Below the pieces are notes generated by a model. The model was not told the origin of the DNA. It was given only the letters and a program-made list of their open reading frames with translations, and did no database searches. The translations under genes and the position numbers were made by a program. A stretch of DNA of 64,000 nt from CAZUDI01 sp964618975 (GTDB lineage Bacteria > Desulfobacterota > Desulfomonilia > UBA1062), in contig CAZUDI010000005.1 in NCBI GenBank assembly GCA_964618975.1, positions 1-64,000 on the forward strand. The letters are read 5' to 3'. Below, in pieces: positions 16,369 to 25,369 of the stretch (position 1 is the first letter of the stretch; each line of letters begins with the position of its first letter).

Positions 16369-17796
16369 GTGGACGAGCGCTACTCTATCGAGATCAACAT
16401 AGCCCACAATGGGATGGATGCCAACCTCAAGGTGATCCCACGCGTCGAGGAACTCGGCGAAATCAGCCTTAGCGATCTGATCCAGGCCGTCAAGGATGCC
16501 GAGATCACCTATGGCGTCAACGAGGTCGTGCTGCGGGAGATCGCCGATAAACGCAAAACGAACCAGTGGGTGCAGATAGCCAGCGGCAAGTCGCCCGTCC
16601 ATGGCGAAGACGGAAAGGTGATTTTCCGCTTTTCTACCGAGGGGGCCCGCGCCAAGCTCAAGGAGGACGCCTCGGGCAGGGTCAATATCCGCGACATGAA
16701 CCTCATCCAGAACGTGTGCGCGGGCGATGTCCTCTGCGAACTCGCCGATCCCAAACCGGGTACGCCCGGGGTCAACGTCAGGGGCGAGGAGCTTGTGGCC
16801 ATCGAGGGCAAACCCGCCATCCTGCCCGGTGGGAACAACACCGAGGTCTCCCAGGATGGGGGCAAGCTCCTGTCCACCATCGACGGCATGGTCTCCTGGG
16901 ACGGCTCGCGGGTGAATGTGGAACCGGTCTTCATGGTGGACAGGGTAGACGCCTCGATCGGCAACGTACGCTTCAACGGCAGTGTGGTGGTCAACGGCGA
17001 AGTAGGCGACGGATACGAGATCCACGCCGAAAAGGACGTGACCCTCGCCATGAGCGTGGGACGGGTGGTTATCGAGGCCGGTGGCAACGTCACGATCTCA
17101 GGCGGCATCCTCGGCCAGCACAAGGGCGTCATCACCGCCGGCGGGGACATCCGCGCCAAATTCGTTCAGGATGCCCGGATCGAGGCCAAAGGCGCTGTCA
17201 TCGTGGACGACTATATCCTCAACAGCGAGGTGACTGCCAGCGGCCCGGTGCTGACAAAGGCTTCCACGGCCTGGATCGGTGGCAGCACCGTCTCCTCGGA
17301 GTGCTGGATCTACGCCCATACCATCGGCATCGAGAGCGCCTGCATCGATACGACCCTCATCGTGGGCCATAACCCCAAACTCATCGAGGAACGTGACCGG
17401 CTGGCCGAGGAGGTGGTGGAAAAGCTCAAGGGCTTCATCAAGCTGCAGTCGTCGCTCGTCAAGCTGCGGGCCATCAAGAACGGCCCGGGGCTGAACCAGC
17501 AGCAGGGGCAGCTCTACGAGAAGGTCCTTTCCGCCGTGGAGACCACGCGCACCACCCTGGTAAACCTCGACCAAACCATCACGGAAATCATGGAAAAGAT
17601 AAACGCCGCCTACTCCGGCACCGTATACATCACCGGCATAGCCAACGAAGGCACCTGGATCAAGATCGGACCGGCCGTGCGCGAGCTCAGCACGGCCAAG
17701 ACCGCCATCCAGTTCTCACTGAACGACGACGAGCTGGTCGAGAAGGCCTTCGCCAGCACGCCGGATATAAAGGCCTATCTGAATGATAAACCATAA
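16369..17796 (+). CDS. FapA/DUF342 family polymer-forming protein
   Basis: A 475-residue protein: an N-terminal FapA-like region, a right-handed beta-helix of DUF342 repeats (GSVVVNGEVGDGYEIHAEKDV, AGGNVTISGGILGQ, GGDIRAKFVQDARIEAKG), a coiled coil (about 340-410), and a short C-terminal strand region. GTG 16369 is chosen as start: GAGGAC lies upstream, and the open frame further upstream runs through a dispersed repeat and antisense to a methyltransferase. Family members are linked to flagellar or signalling systems and structural polymers. It overlaps the pentapeptide gene by 14 bases. Confidence 0.82.
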   Translation: MDERYSIEINIAHNGMDANLKVIPRVEELGEISLSDLIQAVKDAEITYGVNEVVLREIADKRKTNQWVQIASGKSPVHGEDGKVIFRFSTEGARAKLKEDASGRVNIRDMNLIQNVCAGDVLCELADPKPGTPGVNVRGEELVAIEGKPAILPGGNNTEVSQDGGKLLSTIDGMVSWDGSRVNVEPVFMVDRVDASIGNVRFNGSVVVNGEVGDGYEIHAEKDVTLAMSVGRVVIEAGGNVTISGGILGQHKGVITAGGDIRAKFVQDARIEAKGAVIVDDYILNSEVTASGPVLTKASTAWIGGSTVSSECWIYAHTIGIESACIDTTLIVGHNPKLIEERDRLAEEVVEKLKGFIKLQSSLVKLRAIKNGPGLNQQQGQLYEKVLSAVETTRTTLVNLDQTITEIMEKINAAYSGTVYITGIANEGTWIKIGPAVRELSTAKTAIQFSLNDDELVEKAFASTPDIKAYLNDKP

Positions 17797-18487
17797 CGCC
17801 CAGACCCTCATCGAAGCGGTCCTCAAAGGCGAGCCTGTCGAGGGCCAGGACCTCAGAGGACTGGACCTGCGCGAGGCCGATCTCGGGGCCGCCAACCTGC
17901 GGGGCTGTGACCTGCGCGGGGCCAACCTCAAGGGCGCCAACCTCCAGGAATCCCATCTGGAGCGGGCCACCCTCGACGGCGCCATCCTCAGCCATACGGA
18001 TCTGACCGGGGCCAACCTCTCGGAGGTGAACCTGAGCGACGTCGACCTGAGCACCTGCGTCCTCAGCCGGCTTACGGCCATCAAGTCCCAGTTCGTGCGC
18101 GTGACGCTCACAGGCAGCGACCTTGAGGGTGCCCACCTGGCGAACACGATCTTCATCCATGCCACCCTCAAGGACGTGAATCTCATCGGCGCGGATCTGA
18201 GCGGTCTGACCCTGCTCTTCTGTTCCCTCGAGGGCTGCACGCTCGACGAATGCAACCTTAACGGCGCCAACTTCGGGGTCTCACGCTTCAAGAACACCAC
18301 CTTCAACCGTTCCCAGCTAGACGGGGCATCCTTCCTGGGCGCGACCGGAGCGGACATCGAGCTCAAGGACTCCCAGATCAACGGGCTCGACCTGAGCCTC
18401 ATCCAGGTGCAGGGCCTGGACATCACCGGCAGCACCTACCGCGCCCTCATCCTGGAGAAATCCCGCATCAGCGGGCTGAAACGCTAG
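17783..18487 (+). CDS. Pentapeptide-repeat protein
   Basis: A 234-residue protein built mostly of pentapeptide repeats of the A(D/N)LXX form (GADLSGL, GANLSEVN, NLKGANLQES) from about residue 18 to 225, which fold into a right-handed quadrilateral beta-helix. No signal peptide or membrane span is seen. Function is unknown; some family members mimic DNA to protect gyrase, others are scaffolds. Overlap with the beta-helical FapA-family gene suggests that the two solenoid proteins work together. Confidence 0.88.
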   Translation: MINHNAQTLIEAVLKGEPVEGQDLRGLDLREADLGAANLRGCDLRGANLKGANLQESHLERATLDGAILSHTDLTGANLSEVNLSDVDLSTCVLSRLTAIKSQFVRVTLTGSDLEGAHLANTIFIHATLKDVNLIGADLSGLTLLFCSLEGCTLDECNLNGANFGVSRFKNTTFNRSQLDGASFLGATGADIELKDSQINGLDLSLIQVQGLDITGSTYRALILEKSRISGLKR

Positions 18488-18494
18488 AGGGCGC

Positions 18495-19139
18495 CTAGAC
18501 CGGATCGAGGGGACCGGAATCACCGAAACCTGAGACCTGTCCCGGCGGCGCACCGAAGACCTGTGCCAGCAGATGGGCAAAGCTGAGCGTCAGGTAGAAC
18601 GAGGCGAAAAGCCCGATCAGGGGCCCCACGATATGAATGCTCGCAACGGCCGAGATCAGGAGTGAGGCCCCCACGAGGATCAGATACACCACCAGGTAGT
18701 CGGAAAGCCTCTCACGCGCCTCTCTGTAGACCGCCTCCACATCCAGGGCAGCGGCCAGGCTCTCGCCCTCATTCACATAGCGCACGATCGCCACGGGGAG
18801 CAGAAAGAGGGCCGCCAGGCCCAGGAGCGTGGCGATCAACGCCCCGACGAACCCCAGCAGTACCAGGGCCGCCCCACCCGCCACGAAGACCCCCAGCAGA
18901 TAGACCAGGCAGATCACGAAGCACTTAAGGCCCCGCACAAAGAGAACCCCGTAGTCTTCCCACCCGGGCAACTTCGCCGGAGCACCCTTAAGGAGTCGCT
19001 GCAGATAGCTCAGCGCATAACCGAAGGCCATGAGATTCACCACCGGGATCATGCTAACCACGCCGCCGACGACGATCTTGGTGATCCAGGATGCATCACG
19101 GGAAGGGGCCTGGAAGGCCTGCTTAAGATCAAGGTTCAT
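18495..19139 (-). CDS. DUF4013 membrane protein
   Basis: A 214-residue hydrophobic protein with about five or six membrane segments, including VVGGVVSMIPVVNLMAFGYAL and a glycine-rich pair near 75-120. The N terminus with WITKIVVGG and YLQRLLKG fits DUF4013. Function is unknown. It lies 28 bases downstream of trkH and may be the last gene of the long minus-strand run; it meets the pentapeptide gene tail-to-tail with only seven bases between, where no clear terminator is visible. Confidence 0.82.
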   Translation of the reverse strand: MNLDLKQAFQAPSRDASWITKIVVGGVVSMIPVVNLMAFGYALSYLQRLLKGAPAKLPGWEDYGVLFVRGLKCFVICLVYLLGVFVAGGAALVLLGFVGALIATLLGLAALFLLPVAIVRYVNEGESLAAALDVEAVYREARERLSDYLVVYLILVGASLLISAVASIHIVGPLIGLFASFYLTLSFAHLLAQVFGAPPGQVSGFGDSGPLDPV

Positions 19140-19167
19140 CCCGCCTCCTCCGGACGAACGCGCCCAT

Positions 19168-20610
19168 TCATGCCCGCCAAAAGGCCGGGCTCAGGACCAC
19201 CAGTACCGTATAGAGCTCGAGGCGGCCCACCAGCATGCAGAAACCCAGAAGCGCCTTGCCCGCGTCCGGGATGCAGGCATAGTTCTCGAGCGGGCCCACC
19301 CCGGCCAGGCCGGGTCCGATATTGCTCATACAGGCGATCACCGCCGAGAACGCCGTGACGATGTCCAGCCCCATGAGGCTCAGGGCCAGCGTCGCCATAC
19401 ACAGGATCAGGATGTAGAAGATGAAAAATCCCATGATGGCCTGCAGCACCTCCTGGGACACCGGGGTCTCGTCCCACTTGATGGCCATCACGGCATTGGG
19501 GTGGATCAGCTTGAGGATCTCCCGGTGGGCGTATTTCAGCAGGATGCCCACGCGCATCACCTTGACGCCGCCGCCGGTGGAGCCCGCACAGCCGCCGATG
19601 ATCATGAGCATGAGCAGGAGCAGCTGGGAGGCCACGGGCCACTGGCCGAAATCGTGCGTGGCAAATCCGGTGGTGGTGAGGATGGAGGCGGCCTGGAAGG
19701 TGACATGCCGCAGCGCCTGATCCCAGGTCTCGAACACATGCCGGGTGTTCCACATGAGTAGGGCACACCCCCCCAGAAAGATCCCCATGTACCACCTAAA
19801 CTCCTGGCTGAGGGCATAGCGCTTCACCTGACCGTTGAGCGCGGCGTAGTGCAGGGCGAAGTTGGTCCCGGCAATCAGCATGAACACGGTGATCACGGCA
19901 TCGACCCAAGGGCTGGCATAGGCGGCCACGCTGGCGTTGCGGGGCGAGAAACCGCCCGTGGCCATGGTGGCGAAGGCATGGCAGGCCGCGTCATAGACGC
20001 TCATCCCGCAGATGCCCAGCAGCACGATCTCCACCAGGGTAATGCCCACATAGATACCCCAGAGCAGCTTGGCCGTCTCCGTGATGCGGGGTTTGAGCTT
20101 GTCCATGGTGGGCCCCGGGGATTCGGCCTTGAAGATCTGCATCCCGCCCACCCCCAGGAAGGGCAGGATGGCAATGGTCAGCACGATGATGCCCATGCCC
20201 CCGATCCACTGTGTGAGCGAGCGCCACATCAACAGCCCGTGCGGCAGGGCCTCGATATTGGTGAGCACCGAAGCCCCGGTGGTGGTGAAACCCGAGATGG
20301 TCTCGAAAAAGGCATCCAGATAGCTGGGGAAATAACCGCTGAGACGGAAGGGGACCGCCCCCAAAAGACCGGCCAGCGTCCAGGCCAGGGCGACGAAGAG
20401 AAAACCCTCGCGGTGTCTGAGTTCGCCCTGGGGCCGCCGGGAGAACAGGTGCATGATCAGGCCCGTCACGGTGCAGCACACCACGCCCAAGGCCAGGGCA
20501 CGCACGTCGTCCTCACGGAAGAAAAGCGCCACGCCCAGGGGCAGGCACATGACCAGGCCCACGAAGACCAGCCCGCGGCCGAGCAGATTGATGACCATGC
20601 GCACGTTCAT
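19168..20610 (-). CDS. trkH: Trk potassium uptake system, membrane subunit TrkH
   Basis: A 480-residue potassium translocator of the inner membrane with about ten to twelve hydrophobic segments and the four pore loops of the SKT superfamily: SGFTTTGASV, ATGGFS, TTTGFAT and SNIGPGL, each with the filter glycine. The GGCAGSTGGGVK stretch is also typical. It works with cytoplasmic TrkA, encoded 107 bases upstream in the same direction. Confidence 0.96.
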   Translation of the reverse strand: MNVRMVINLLGRGLVFVGLVMCLPLGVALFFREDDVRALALGVVCCTVTGLIMHLFSRRPQGELRHREGFLFVALAWTLAGLLGAVPFRLSGYFPSYLDAFFETISGFTTTGASVLTNIEALPHGLLMWRSLTQWIGGMGIIVLTIAILPFLGVGGMQIFKAESPGPTMDKLKPRITETAKLLWGIYVGITLVEIVLLGICGMSVYDAACHAFATMATGGFSPRNASVAAYASPWVDAVITVFMLIAGTNFALHYAALNGQVKRYALSQEFRWYMGIFLGGCALLMWNTRHVFETWDQALRHVTFQAASILTTTGFATHDFGQWPVASQLLLLMLMIIGGCAGSTGGGVKVMRVGILLKYAHREILKLIHPNAVMAIKWDETPVSQEVLQAIMGFFIFYILILCMATLALSLMGLDIVTAFSAVIACMSNIGPGLAGVGPLENYACIPDAGKALLGFCMLVGRLELYTVLVVLSPAFWRA

Positions 20611-20717
20611 GGCGTATCGGTTCCCACCGGTGCGAACACCCTCTCAGAGATACCGGCGGCGAATGACGCCGGCACGGTGGGCCTTCTCCTTTTAAGCATT
20701 CCGCGTCCCCGAGACGG

Positions 20718-22088
20718 CTAGAAATAGCTCAGTTTCACGCTGAGGACCTTTTCCACCTTGGACATGGCCCCGCGCCTGGCGAAGATGATCACACGGTCTC
20801 CCGGATCGATGACCGTATCGCCCTTGGGCACGATCACCCGGCCCTGGCCGCCCCTGACCACCCCGGCGATGATGGCATCACTGGGCCATTTGATATCCTT
20901 GATGGGGCGCGCCACGAGGTCCGAGGTCTCCATGGCCTCCACCTCCACCACCTCGGCCTCGATATCGCTGAGGCTGGTGATGGAAAAGATGTTGCCCTTG
21001 CGGATGAACTGCAGGATCTTGGCCACCACCACCATGCGGGGGTTGACCACCGCATCCACCCCGATATCGCTGACCAGGGAGATATAGTCGATATTGTTGA
21101 CGATGGAGACGACATGCGGATTGCCCATGCGCTTGGCCAAAAGCGATGAGAGGATGTTGGCCTCCTCGTCGTATGACAGGGCCACGAAGGCGTCCATATC
21201 GGCCACCCGCTCACTCTCGAGCAGCTCCCGGTTCATGGCCGGGGCGTTCAGGACGGTAGTGCGCGAGAGCTTCTCGCTCAGCTCGATGCAGCGGGCCTCG
21301 TTGTGCTCGATGAGCTTGACGCTCATACCCTTGGCAGTCAACCGGGAGGCGAGCATCTCGCCGGCGATGCCACCGCCGTAGATCATGACCGTGTGGGTGG
21401 GCTTGGCCTTAAGCCCCATGAAGGCCAGGATGTCGCGGTTGTCGCCCTGGTCCAGCACCACGTACACCCGGTCGCCCGGCAGGATCGTGTCGCGGCCCTT
21501 GGGGATCAACAGCCGTCCCTGCCTAAGGATGGCCGCGATCAGGAAACGCACCCCCTGGGAGTTGGTCGAGATGTCCTTGAGCACCTTGTCCGCCAGGGGT
21601 GAGCGCTCCGCCACCTTGAACCCGCCGATGCGCACACGTCCGTCCGCCACCAGCACCACGTCCTGCAGGCCGGGCACATCCAGCAGGTTGACGATGGAGT
21701 TGACCGCCTCCATCTCCGGGTTCATGATCAGGTCGATGTCCAGGTATTCCTTGTCGAAGATCTTTCTGGCCGACTCGTATTCCTTGCCGCGGATGCGTAC
21801 GATCTTGGTGGGTATGTCCGCGAACGAACCGGCGATGAAGGCCGCCACAAGGTTCACCTCGTCCGAGTCGGTCACGGCGATGAGCATCTCGGTGTGCTCG
21901 ATATTGGCCTTCTTGAGGCTCTTGATGCTCGATCCGCTGCCCCAGACCACCTTCACGTCCAGCATCTGAGAGAGCCGGTTGACCTTGGCCTCATCCTTCT
22001 CGACCACGTAGACGTCGATGTCTTCCTCGCTGAGCCGTTTGGCGATCATGAAGCCCACGTCGCCCGCGCCGATGATCAGGACACTCAT
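20718..22088 (-). CDS. trkA: Trk potassium uptake system, regulatory subunit TrkA
   Basis: A 456-residue NAD(H)-binding regulator with two RCK_N/RCK_C units. The first Rossmann motif is IIGAGDVGFMIAKRL at the N terminus; the second is IYGGGIAGEMLASRL near residue 235. ATG 22088 fits the family start and overlaps the stop of the upstream gene by four bases; the open frame further upstream is the other gene's shadow. Ligand binding here gates TrkH potassium transport. Confidence 0.96.
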   Translation of the reverse strand: MSVLIIGAGDVGFMIAKRLSEEDIDVYVVEKDEAKVNRLSQMLDVKVVWGSGSSIKSLKKANIEHTEMLIAVTDSDEVNLVAAFIAGSFADIPTKIVRIRGKEYESARKIFDKEYLDIDLIMNPEMEAVNSIVNLLDVPGLQDVVLVADGRVRIGGFKVAERSPLADKVLKDISTNSQGVRFLIAAILRQGRLLIPKGRDTILPGDRVYVVLDQGDNRDILAFMGLKAKPTHTVMIYGGGIAGEMLASRLTAKGMSVKLIEHNEARCIELSEKLSRTTVLNAPAMNRELLESERVADMDAFVALSYDEEANILSSLLAKRMGNPHVVSIVNNIDYISLVSDIGVDAVVNPRMVVVAKILQFIRKGNIFSITSLSDIEAEVVEVEAMETSDLVARPIKDIKWPSDAIIAGVVRGGQGRVIVPKGDTVIDPGDRVIIFARRGAMSKVEKVLSVKLSYF

Positions 22089-22633
22089 GGCTGTACCTGC
22101 CGGATCTCGACGGCGAAGCGGCCCTTGAGATTCACCTTGGTCTGCTGGAGGCCCAGGAAGACCTCGTCCTGAACCTGCGGGGCGCATACGATCCAGGGCG
22201 TAAGCCCGGTGTCGGGGTAGATCTGCACCAGACCCTCGAGAAAATGTTCGGCCACCTTCACGGCATCGAAGCCTTCCAGACCCTCGCCGGGCAGGGACAG
22301 GCACAGTCCCTGCACCCTGAGGCGGGAGGCGGCCTCCATCATGAGACGCGCCGCCTGACGGATACGTTCGGTGTCGAACAGCCCCTGTTCACCCAGCCCG
22401 ACCAGCAGGATTCCGCCGGCGTCGATGCCTTCGGCAGGCCAGAGCAGGACCTTCTCCCCCCAGTCTCCCGTGATGCACCCCCCCCGCACGAGCCGGGAGA
22501 GGGAGCCATCGAGCTTCCAGTCCAGGGTCCCGGCCGCTCCCCTCAGGGGTCTCACGTCGCTGAAGCACCAGATCCCCAGAAGATCACAGGGCACTTCGCC
22601 CACATCACGGCTGTCGACCAGCACCTCCATCAT
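22085..22633 (-). CDS. Stand-alone M17 leucyl aminopeptidase N-terminal-like domain
   Basis: The 182 residues resemble only the N-terminal macro-like domain of M17 leucyl aminopeptidases: a CFSDVRPLRGAAGTLDWKLDG segment broken by the next strands, then RGGCITGDWGEKVLLWP and GGILLVGLGE. The catalytic C-terminal metallopeptidase domain is absent, and the frame ends naturally at TGA overlapping trkA. It is therefore not a peptidase. In full-length PepA the N-terminal domain takes part in DNA binding, so a regulatory role for trkA is possible but unproved. It also overlaps nusB by 29 bases. Confidence 0.68.
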   Translation of the reverse strand: MMEVLVDSRDVGEVPCDLLGIWCFSDVRPLRGAAGTLDWKLDGSLSRLVRGGCITGDWGEKVLLWPAEGIDAGGILLVGLGEQGLFDTERIRQAARLMMEAASRLRVQGLCLSLPGEGLEGFDAVKVAEHFLEGLVQIYPDTGLTPWIVCAPQVQDEVFLGLQQTKVNLKGRFAVEIRQVQP

Positions 22634-23036
22634 TTAATCCTTCCGTCCTCACATGATCGAGGACCCCGTTCACAAAGGCGGGGAACTTGGGGGATCCGTA
22701 ACGCTTGGCCAGTTCGATCCCCTCGGTGATCGCCACCTTGTAGGGGACATCACCGCGGTAGATGAGCTCGAAGGTGGCGATCCTCAGGATATTGCGGTCC
22801 GTGCTCGACATGCGGCTGACCGTCCAGTTCTTCGCGGAGCGCTCGATGAGTTCGTCGATCCGTGCCAGGTGGTCATAGACCCCCTCCACCAGCGTCTCGG
22901 CATAGGGGACGATCTCGTCATCATCCACAAAATGCGCGACGAACTCCCGGAAGACCTGCGGCGAATGGGCGCTGGTGAGGTCCACCTGATACAGGTACTG
23001 CAGAGCGATTTCGCGGGCCCGGCTGCGTGATCTCAT
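22605..23036 (-). CDS. nusB: Transcription antitermination factor NusB
   Basis: A 143-residue all-helical RNA-binding protein that joins NusE (S10) at boxA sites during rRNA transcription. The RSRAREIALQYLYQVD start, the NWTVSRMSSTDRNILRIATFEL core and the FVNGVLD end are family hallmarks. It follows ribH by 13 bases, the usual ribH-nusB order in bacteria. Its 3' end runs into the M17-like gene. Confidence 0.96.
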   Translation of the reverse strand: MRSRSRAREIALQYLYQVDLTSAHSPQVFREFVAHFVDDDEIVPYAETLVEGVYDHLARIDELIERSAKNWTVSRMSSTDRNILRIATFELIYRGDVPYKVAITEGIELAKRYGSPKFPAFVNGVLDHVRTEGLNDGGAGRQP

Positions 23037-23049
23037 AGCATATCAGGGA

Positions 23050-23514
23050 TCAGAGCTGCGCGTAAAGGTCCATCATCTCGATGAGCCCCATGGCGGCATC
23101 GAAGCCCTTGTTACCGGCCTTGGTACCCGCCCGCTCGATCGCCTGCTCGATGGTGTCCGTGGTGAGCACCCCGAAGAGGACCGGCACGGGGGCGTCCATG
23201 CCCACCAGGGCCACGCCCTTGCTCACCTCGGAGGAGATGTAGTCGAAGTGTGGCGTGGAGCCGCGGATGACCGTGCCCAGGCAGATGACCCCGTCATGCC
23301 GGCCGCCCTGGGCGATCTTGCGAGCCACGGGCGGGATCTCGAAGGCCCCCGGAACCCGGCAGACCGTGATATCGTCACCCTCCACCCCGTGACGCGTCAG
23401 GGCGTCAATGGCGCCCTCGATCAGGCGCGCCGTGATGAATTCGTTGAACCTGCTGGCCACGATCGCGACCTTTTTACCCTTCCCGATGAGCCTCCCCTCA
23501 AGCACCTGTGCCAT
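23050..23514 (-). CDS. ribH: 6,7-dimethyl-8-ribityllumazine synthase
   Basis: The 154-residue enzyme condenses the RibA-derived pyrimidine with 3,4-dihydroxybutanone phosphate. Motifs include ASRFNEFIT near residue 20, VPGAFEIP near 54, and GTVIRGSTPHFDYIS with the catalytic histidine near 90. Its ATG directly abuts the ribBA stop, so it is translationally coupled. It assembles into pentamers or capsids in other bacteria. Confidence 0.97.
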   Translation of the reverse strand: MAQVLEGRLIGKGKKVAIVASRFNEFITARLIEGAIDALTRHGVEGDDITVCRVPGAFEIPPVARKIAQGGRHDGVICLGTVIRGSTPHFDYISSEVSKGVALVGMDAPVPVLFGVLTTDTIEQAIERAGTKAGNKGFDAAMGLIEMMDLYAQL

Positions 23515-24717
23515 CTAAACCACCTCCAGTATGTGTCCCATCTTTTCCTTCTTGGTCTTGAGATAGCGGACATTCTGTTCCGTGGGCGGAATCTCGATCG
23601 GCACCCGCTCGGTGATCTCCAGCCCGTAGCCTTCCAGACCGATGATCTTCTTGGGGTTGTTGGTCATCATGCGCATCTTGCGCACCCCGAGGCTCACCAG
23701 GATCTGGGCCCCGATGCCATAATCGCGCAGATCCGGGGCAAAGCCCAGCTCCACGTTGGCCTCCACCGTATCGCGGCCCTGCTCCTGCAGATGGTAGGCC
23801 TTGAGCTTGTTGATCAGGCCGATGCCACGCCCTTCCTGGCGCATGTAGACGATGACCCCCTTGCCCTCCGCCTGGACCATCTCCATAGCGCGATAGAGCT
23901 GGTCGCCGCAGTCGCACCTCAGTGAGCTGAAGACATCCCCGGTGAGGCACTCGGAGTGCACCCGCACCAGCACCGGATCGTCCGGCGTGATCTCGCCCTT
24001 GACCAGGGCGATGTGCTCCTTGTTGTCCACATCGTTCTCGAAGCCCACGAGTTCGAAGTCGCCGTAGGGTGTGGGCAGGTGCGCACGCACCGCCTCACGT
24101 ACCAGGGTCTCGGTGTGGATGCGGTAGGCGATGAGGTCGGCGATGGTGCAGATCTTGATGTCGTTCTCGCGCGCGAAGACCTCGAGATCGGGCATGCGCG
24201 CCATGGTACCGTCGTCCTTCATAACCTCGCAGATTACCGCGCCCGGGCGCAGGCCGGCGATCTTGCACAAATCCACCGACCCTTCGGTCTGTCCGGTGCG
24301 CACCAGCACCCCGCCCTCGCGGGCGCGCAGTGGGAAGATGTGCCCGGGCCGGGCCAGGTCGGAGGCCACGGCGTGTTCGGAGATGGCGGTGTGGATGGTG
24401 ACCGCCCGGTCGGCGGCCGAGATGCCCGTGGTGACCCCGCGCTTGGCCTCGATGGAGACCGTGAAGCCCGTACCGAACTGGCTCGTGTTGTCCTTGACCA
24501 TGAGCGGCAGATCGAGCTGATCCACGATGGAGGGCTCCAGGGCCAGGCAGATGAGCCCCCGGCCGTATTTCGCCATGAAATTGATGGACTCCGGCGTGAC
24601 GAACTCCGCCGCCATGGTGAGATCGCCCTCGTTCTCGCGGTCCTCGTCATCCACCAGGATGATCATGCGTCCCTGTTTGAGATCTTCAAGCGCTGTTTCT
24701 ATGGTGCACGTGGGCAT
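23515..24717 (-). CDS. ribBA: Bifunctional 3,4-dihydroxy-2-butanone-4-phosphate synthase/GTP cyclohydrolase II
   Basis: A 400-residue fusion that supplies both riboflavin precursors. The N-terminal DHBP synthase domain shows DDEDRENEGDL (23-33) and the HTAISEHA stretch; the C-terminal GTP cyclohydrolase II domain has zinc ligands Cys257, Cys268 and Cys270 and the GRGIGLINK motif. It lies 16 bases after ribE. No FMN riboswitch was recognised upstream of this or the other rib genes. Confidence 0.97.
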   Translation of the reverse strand: MPTCTIETALEDLKQGRMIILVDDEDRENEGDLTMAAEFVTPESINFMAKYGRGLICLALEPSIVDQLDLPLMVKDNTSQFGTGFTVSIEAKRGVTTGISAADRAVTIHTAISEHAVASDLARPGHIFPLRAREGGVLVRTGQTEGSVDLCKIAGLRPGAVICEVMKDDGTMARMPDLEVFARENDIKICTIADLIAYRIHTETLVREAVRAHLPTPYGDFELVGFENDVDNKEHIALVKGEITPDDPVLVRVHSECLTGDVFSSLRCDCGDQLYRAMEMVQAEGKGVIVYMRQEGRGIGLINKLKAYHLQEQGRDTVEANVELGFAPDLRDYGIGAQILVSLGVRKMRMMTNNPKKIIGLEGYGLEITERVPIEIPPTEQNVRYLKTKKEKMGHILEVV

Positions 24718-24733
24718 GGCCGTACTCCTTGCG

Positions 24734-25369
24734 TTAAATAAAGCCTTGTTTTTTGAGAAGATTTTCCAGGCTATCCTGATTCCCCGGTTTCAACAGTCGT
24801 TCCACATACTTACCGATCACATCAAACTCCAGGTTCACCCTATCACCCACCCCCCGCAGTGTCAAGGCAGTGCTCGCGAGCGTATGAGGGATGATGTTCA
24901 CCGTGAAGGCCTCCCGCGTGATCTCGTTGACCGTCAGCGAGACGCCGTCCACCGCGATGGAGCCCTTCTCGATCACAAACCGGGAGAAGGCCTGATCCAG
25001 CTGAAAGCCGTAGCGTACCGACTCACCCAGCAAGGTCTTCTCCCTGACGAGCGCCACCGTGTCCACATGCCCCAGCACCAGATGACCGCCCAGGCGTGTG
25101 CTCAGCGTCAGGGCCCGCTCGAGGTTGACCCTCGTGCCGGGCCGGGCCGCCCCCAGGGTGGATCGTTTGACGGTCTCGGCCGAGGCCGTGGCCTCAAGGA
25201 CACTGCCCCGGCGGGCGGTCATGGTCAGACACACGCCGTTGACCGCGAAGCTGTCACCGATACCATCGCCCGCGAGGTCGAGGTTGGACTCGATCTCGAG
25301 GATCACCCCGCGCTCATAGGGCCTGAGCGCAACGATCTCACCCACTGACTCCACGATTCCGGTAAACAT
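24734..25369 (-). CDS. ribE: Riboflavin synthase alpha subunit
   Basis: The 211-residue enzyme dismutates two lumazine molecules to riboflavin. It starts with the invariant MFTGIVE at ATG 25369, preceded by GGAGGAGC; the longer open frame upstream belongs to the ribD shadow. The two internal lumazine-binding repeats are visible: GDSFAVNGVCLT in the first and KGSIAVDGVSLTVN in the second. It overlaps the 3' end of ribD by 32 bases. Confidence 0.97.
   Translation of the reverse strand: MFTGIVESVGEIVALRPYERGVILEIESNLDLAGDGIGDSFAVNGVCLTMTARRGSVLEATASAETVKRSTLGAARPGTRVNLERALTLSTRLGGHLVLGHVDTVALVREKTLLGESVRYGFQLDQAFSRFVIEKGSIAVDGVSLTVNEITREAFTVNIIPHTLASTALTLRGVGDRVNLEFDVIGKYVERLLKPGNQDSLENLLKKQGFI

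Noticed and set aside
22605..24717. FMN riboswitch expected before the rib genes
   Set aside because: The rib genes are packed with overlaps or gaps under 20 bases; no RFN-like structure was seen.
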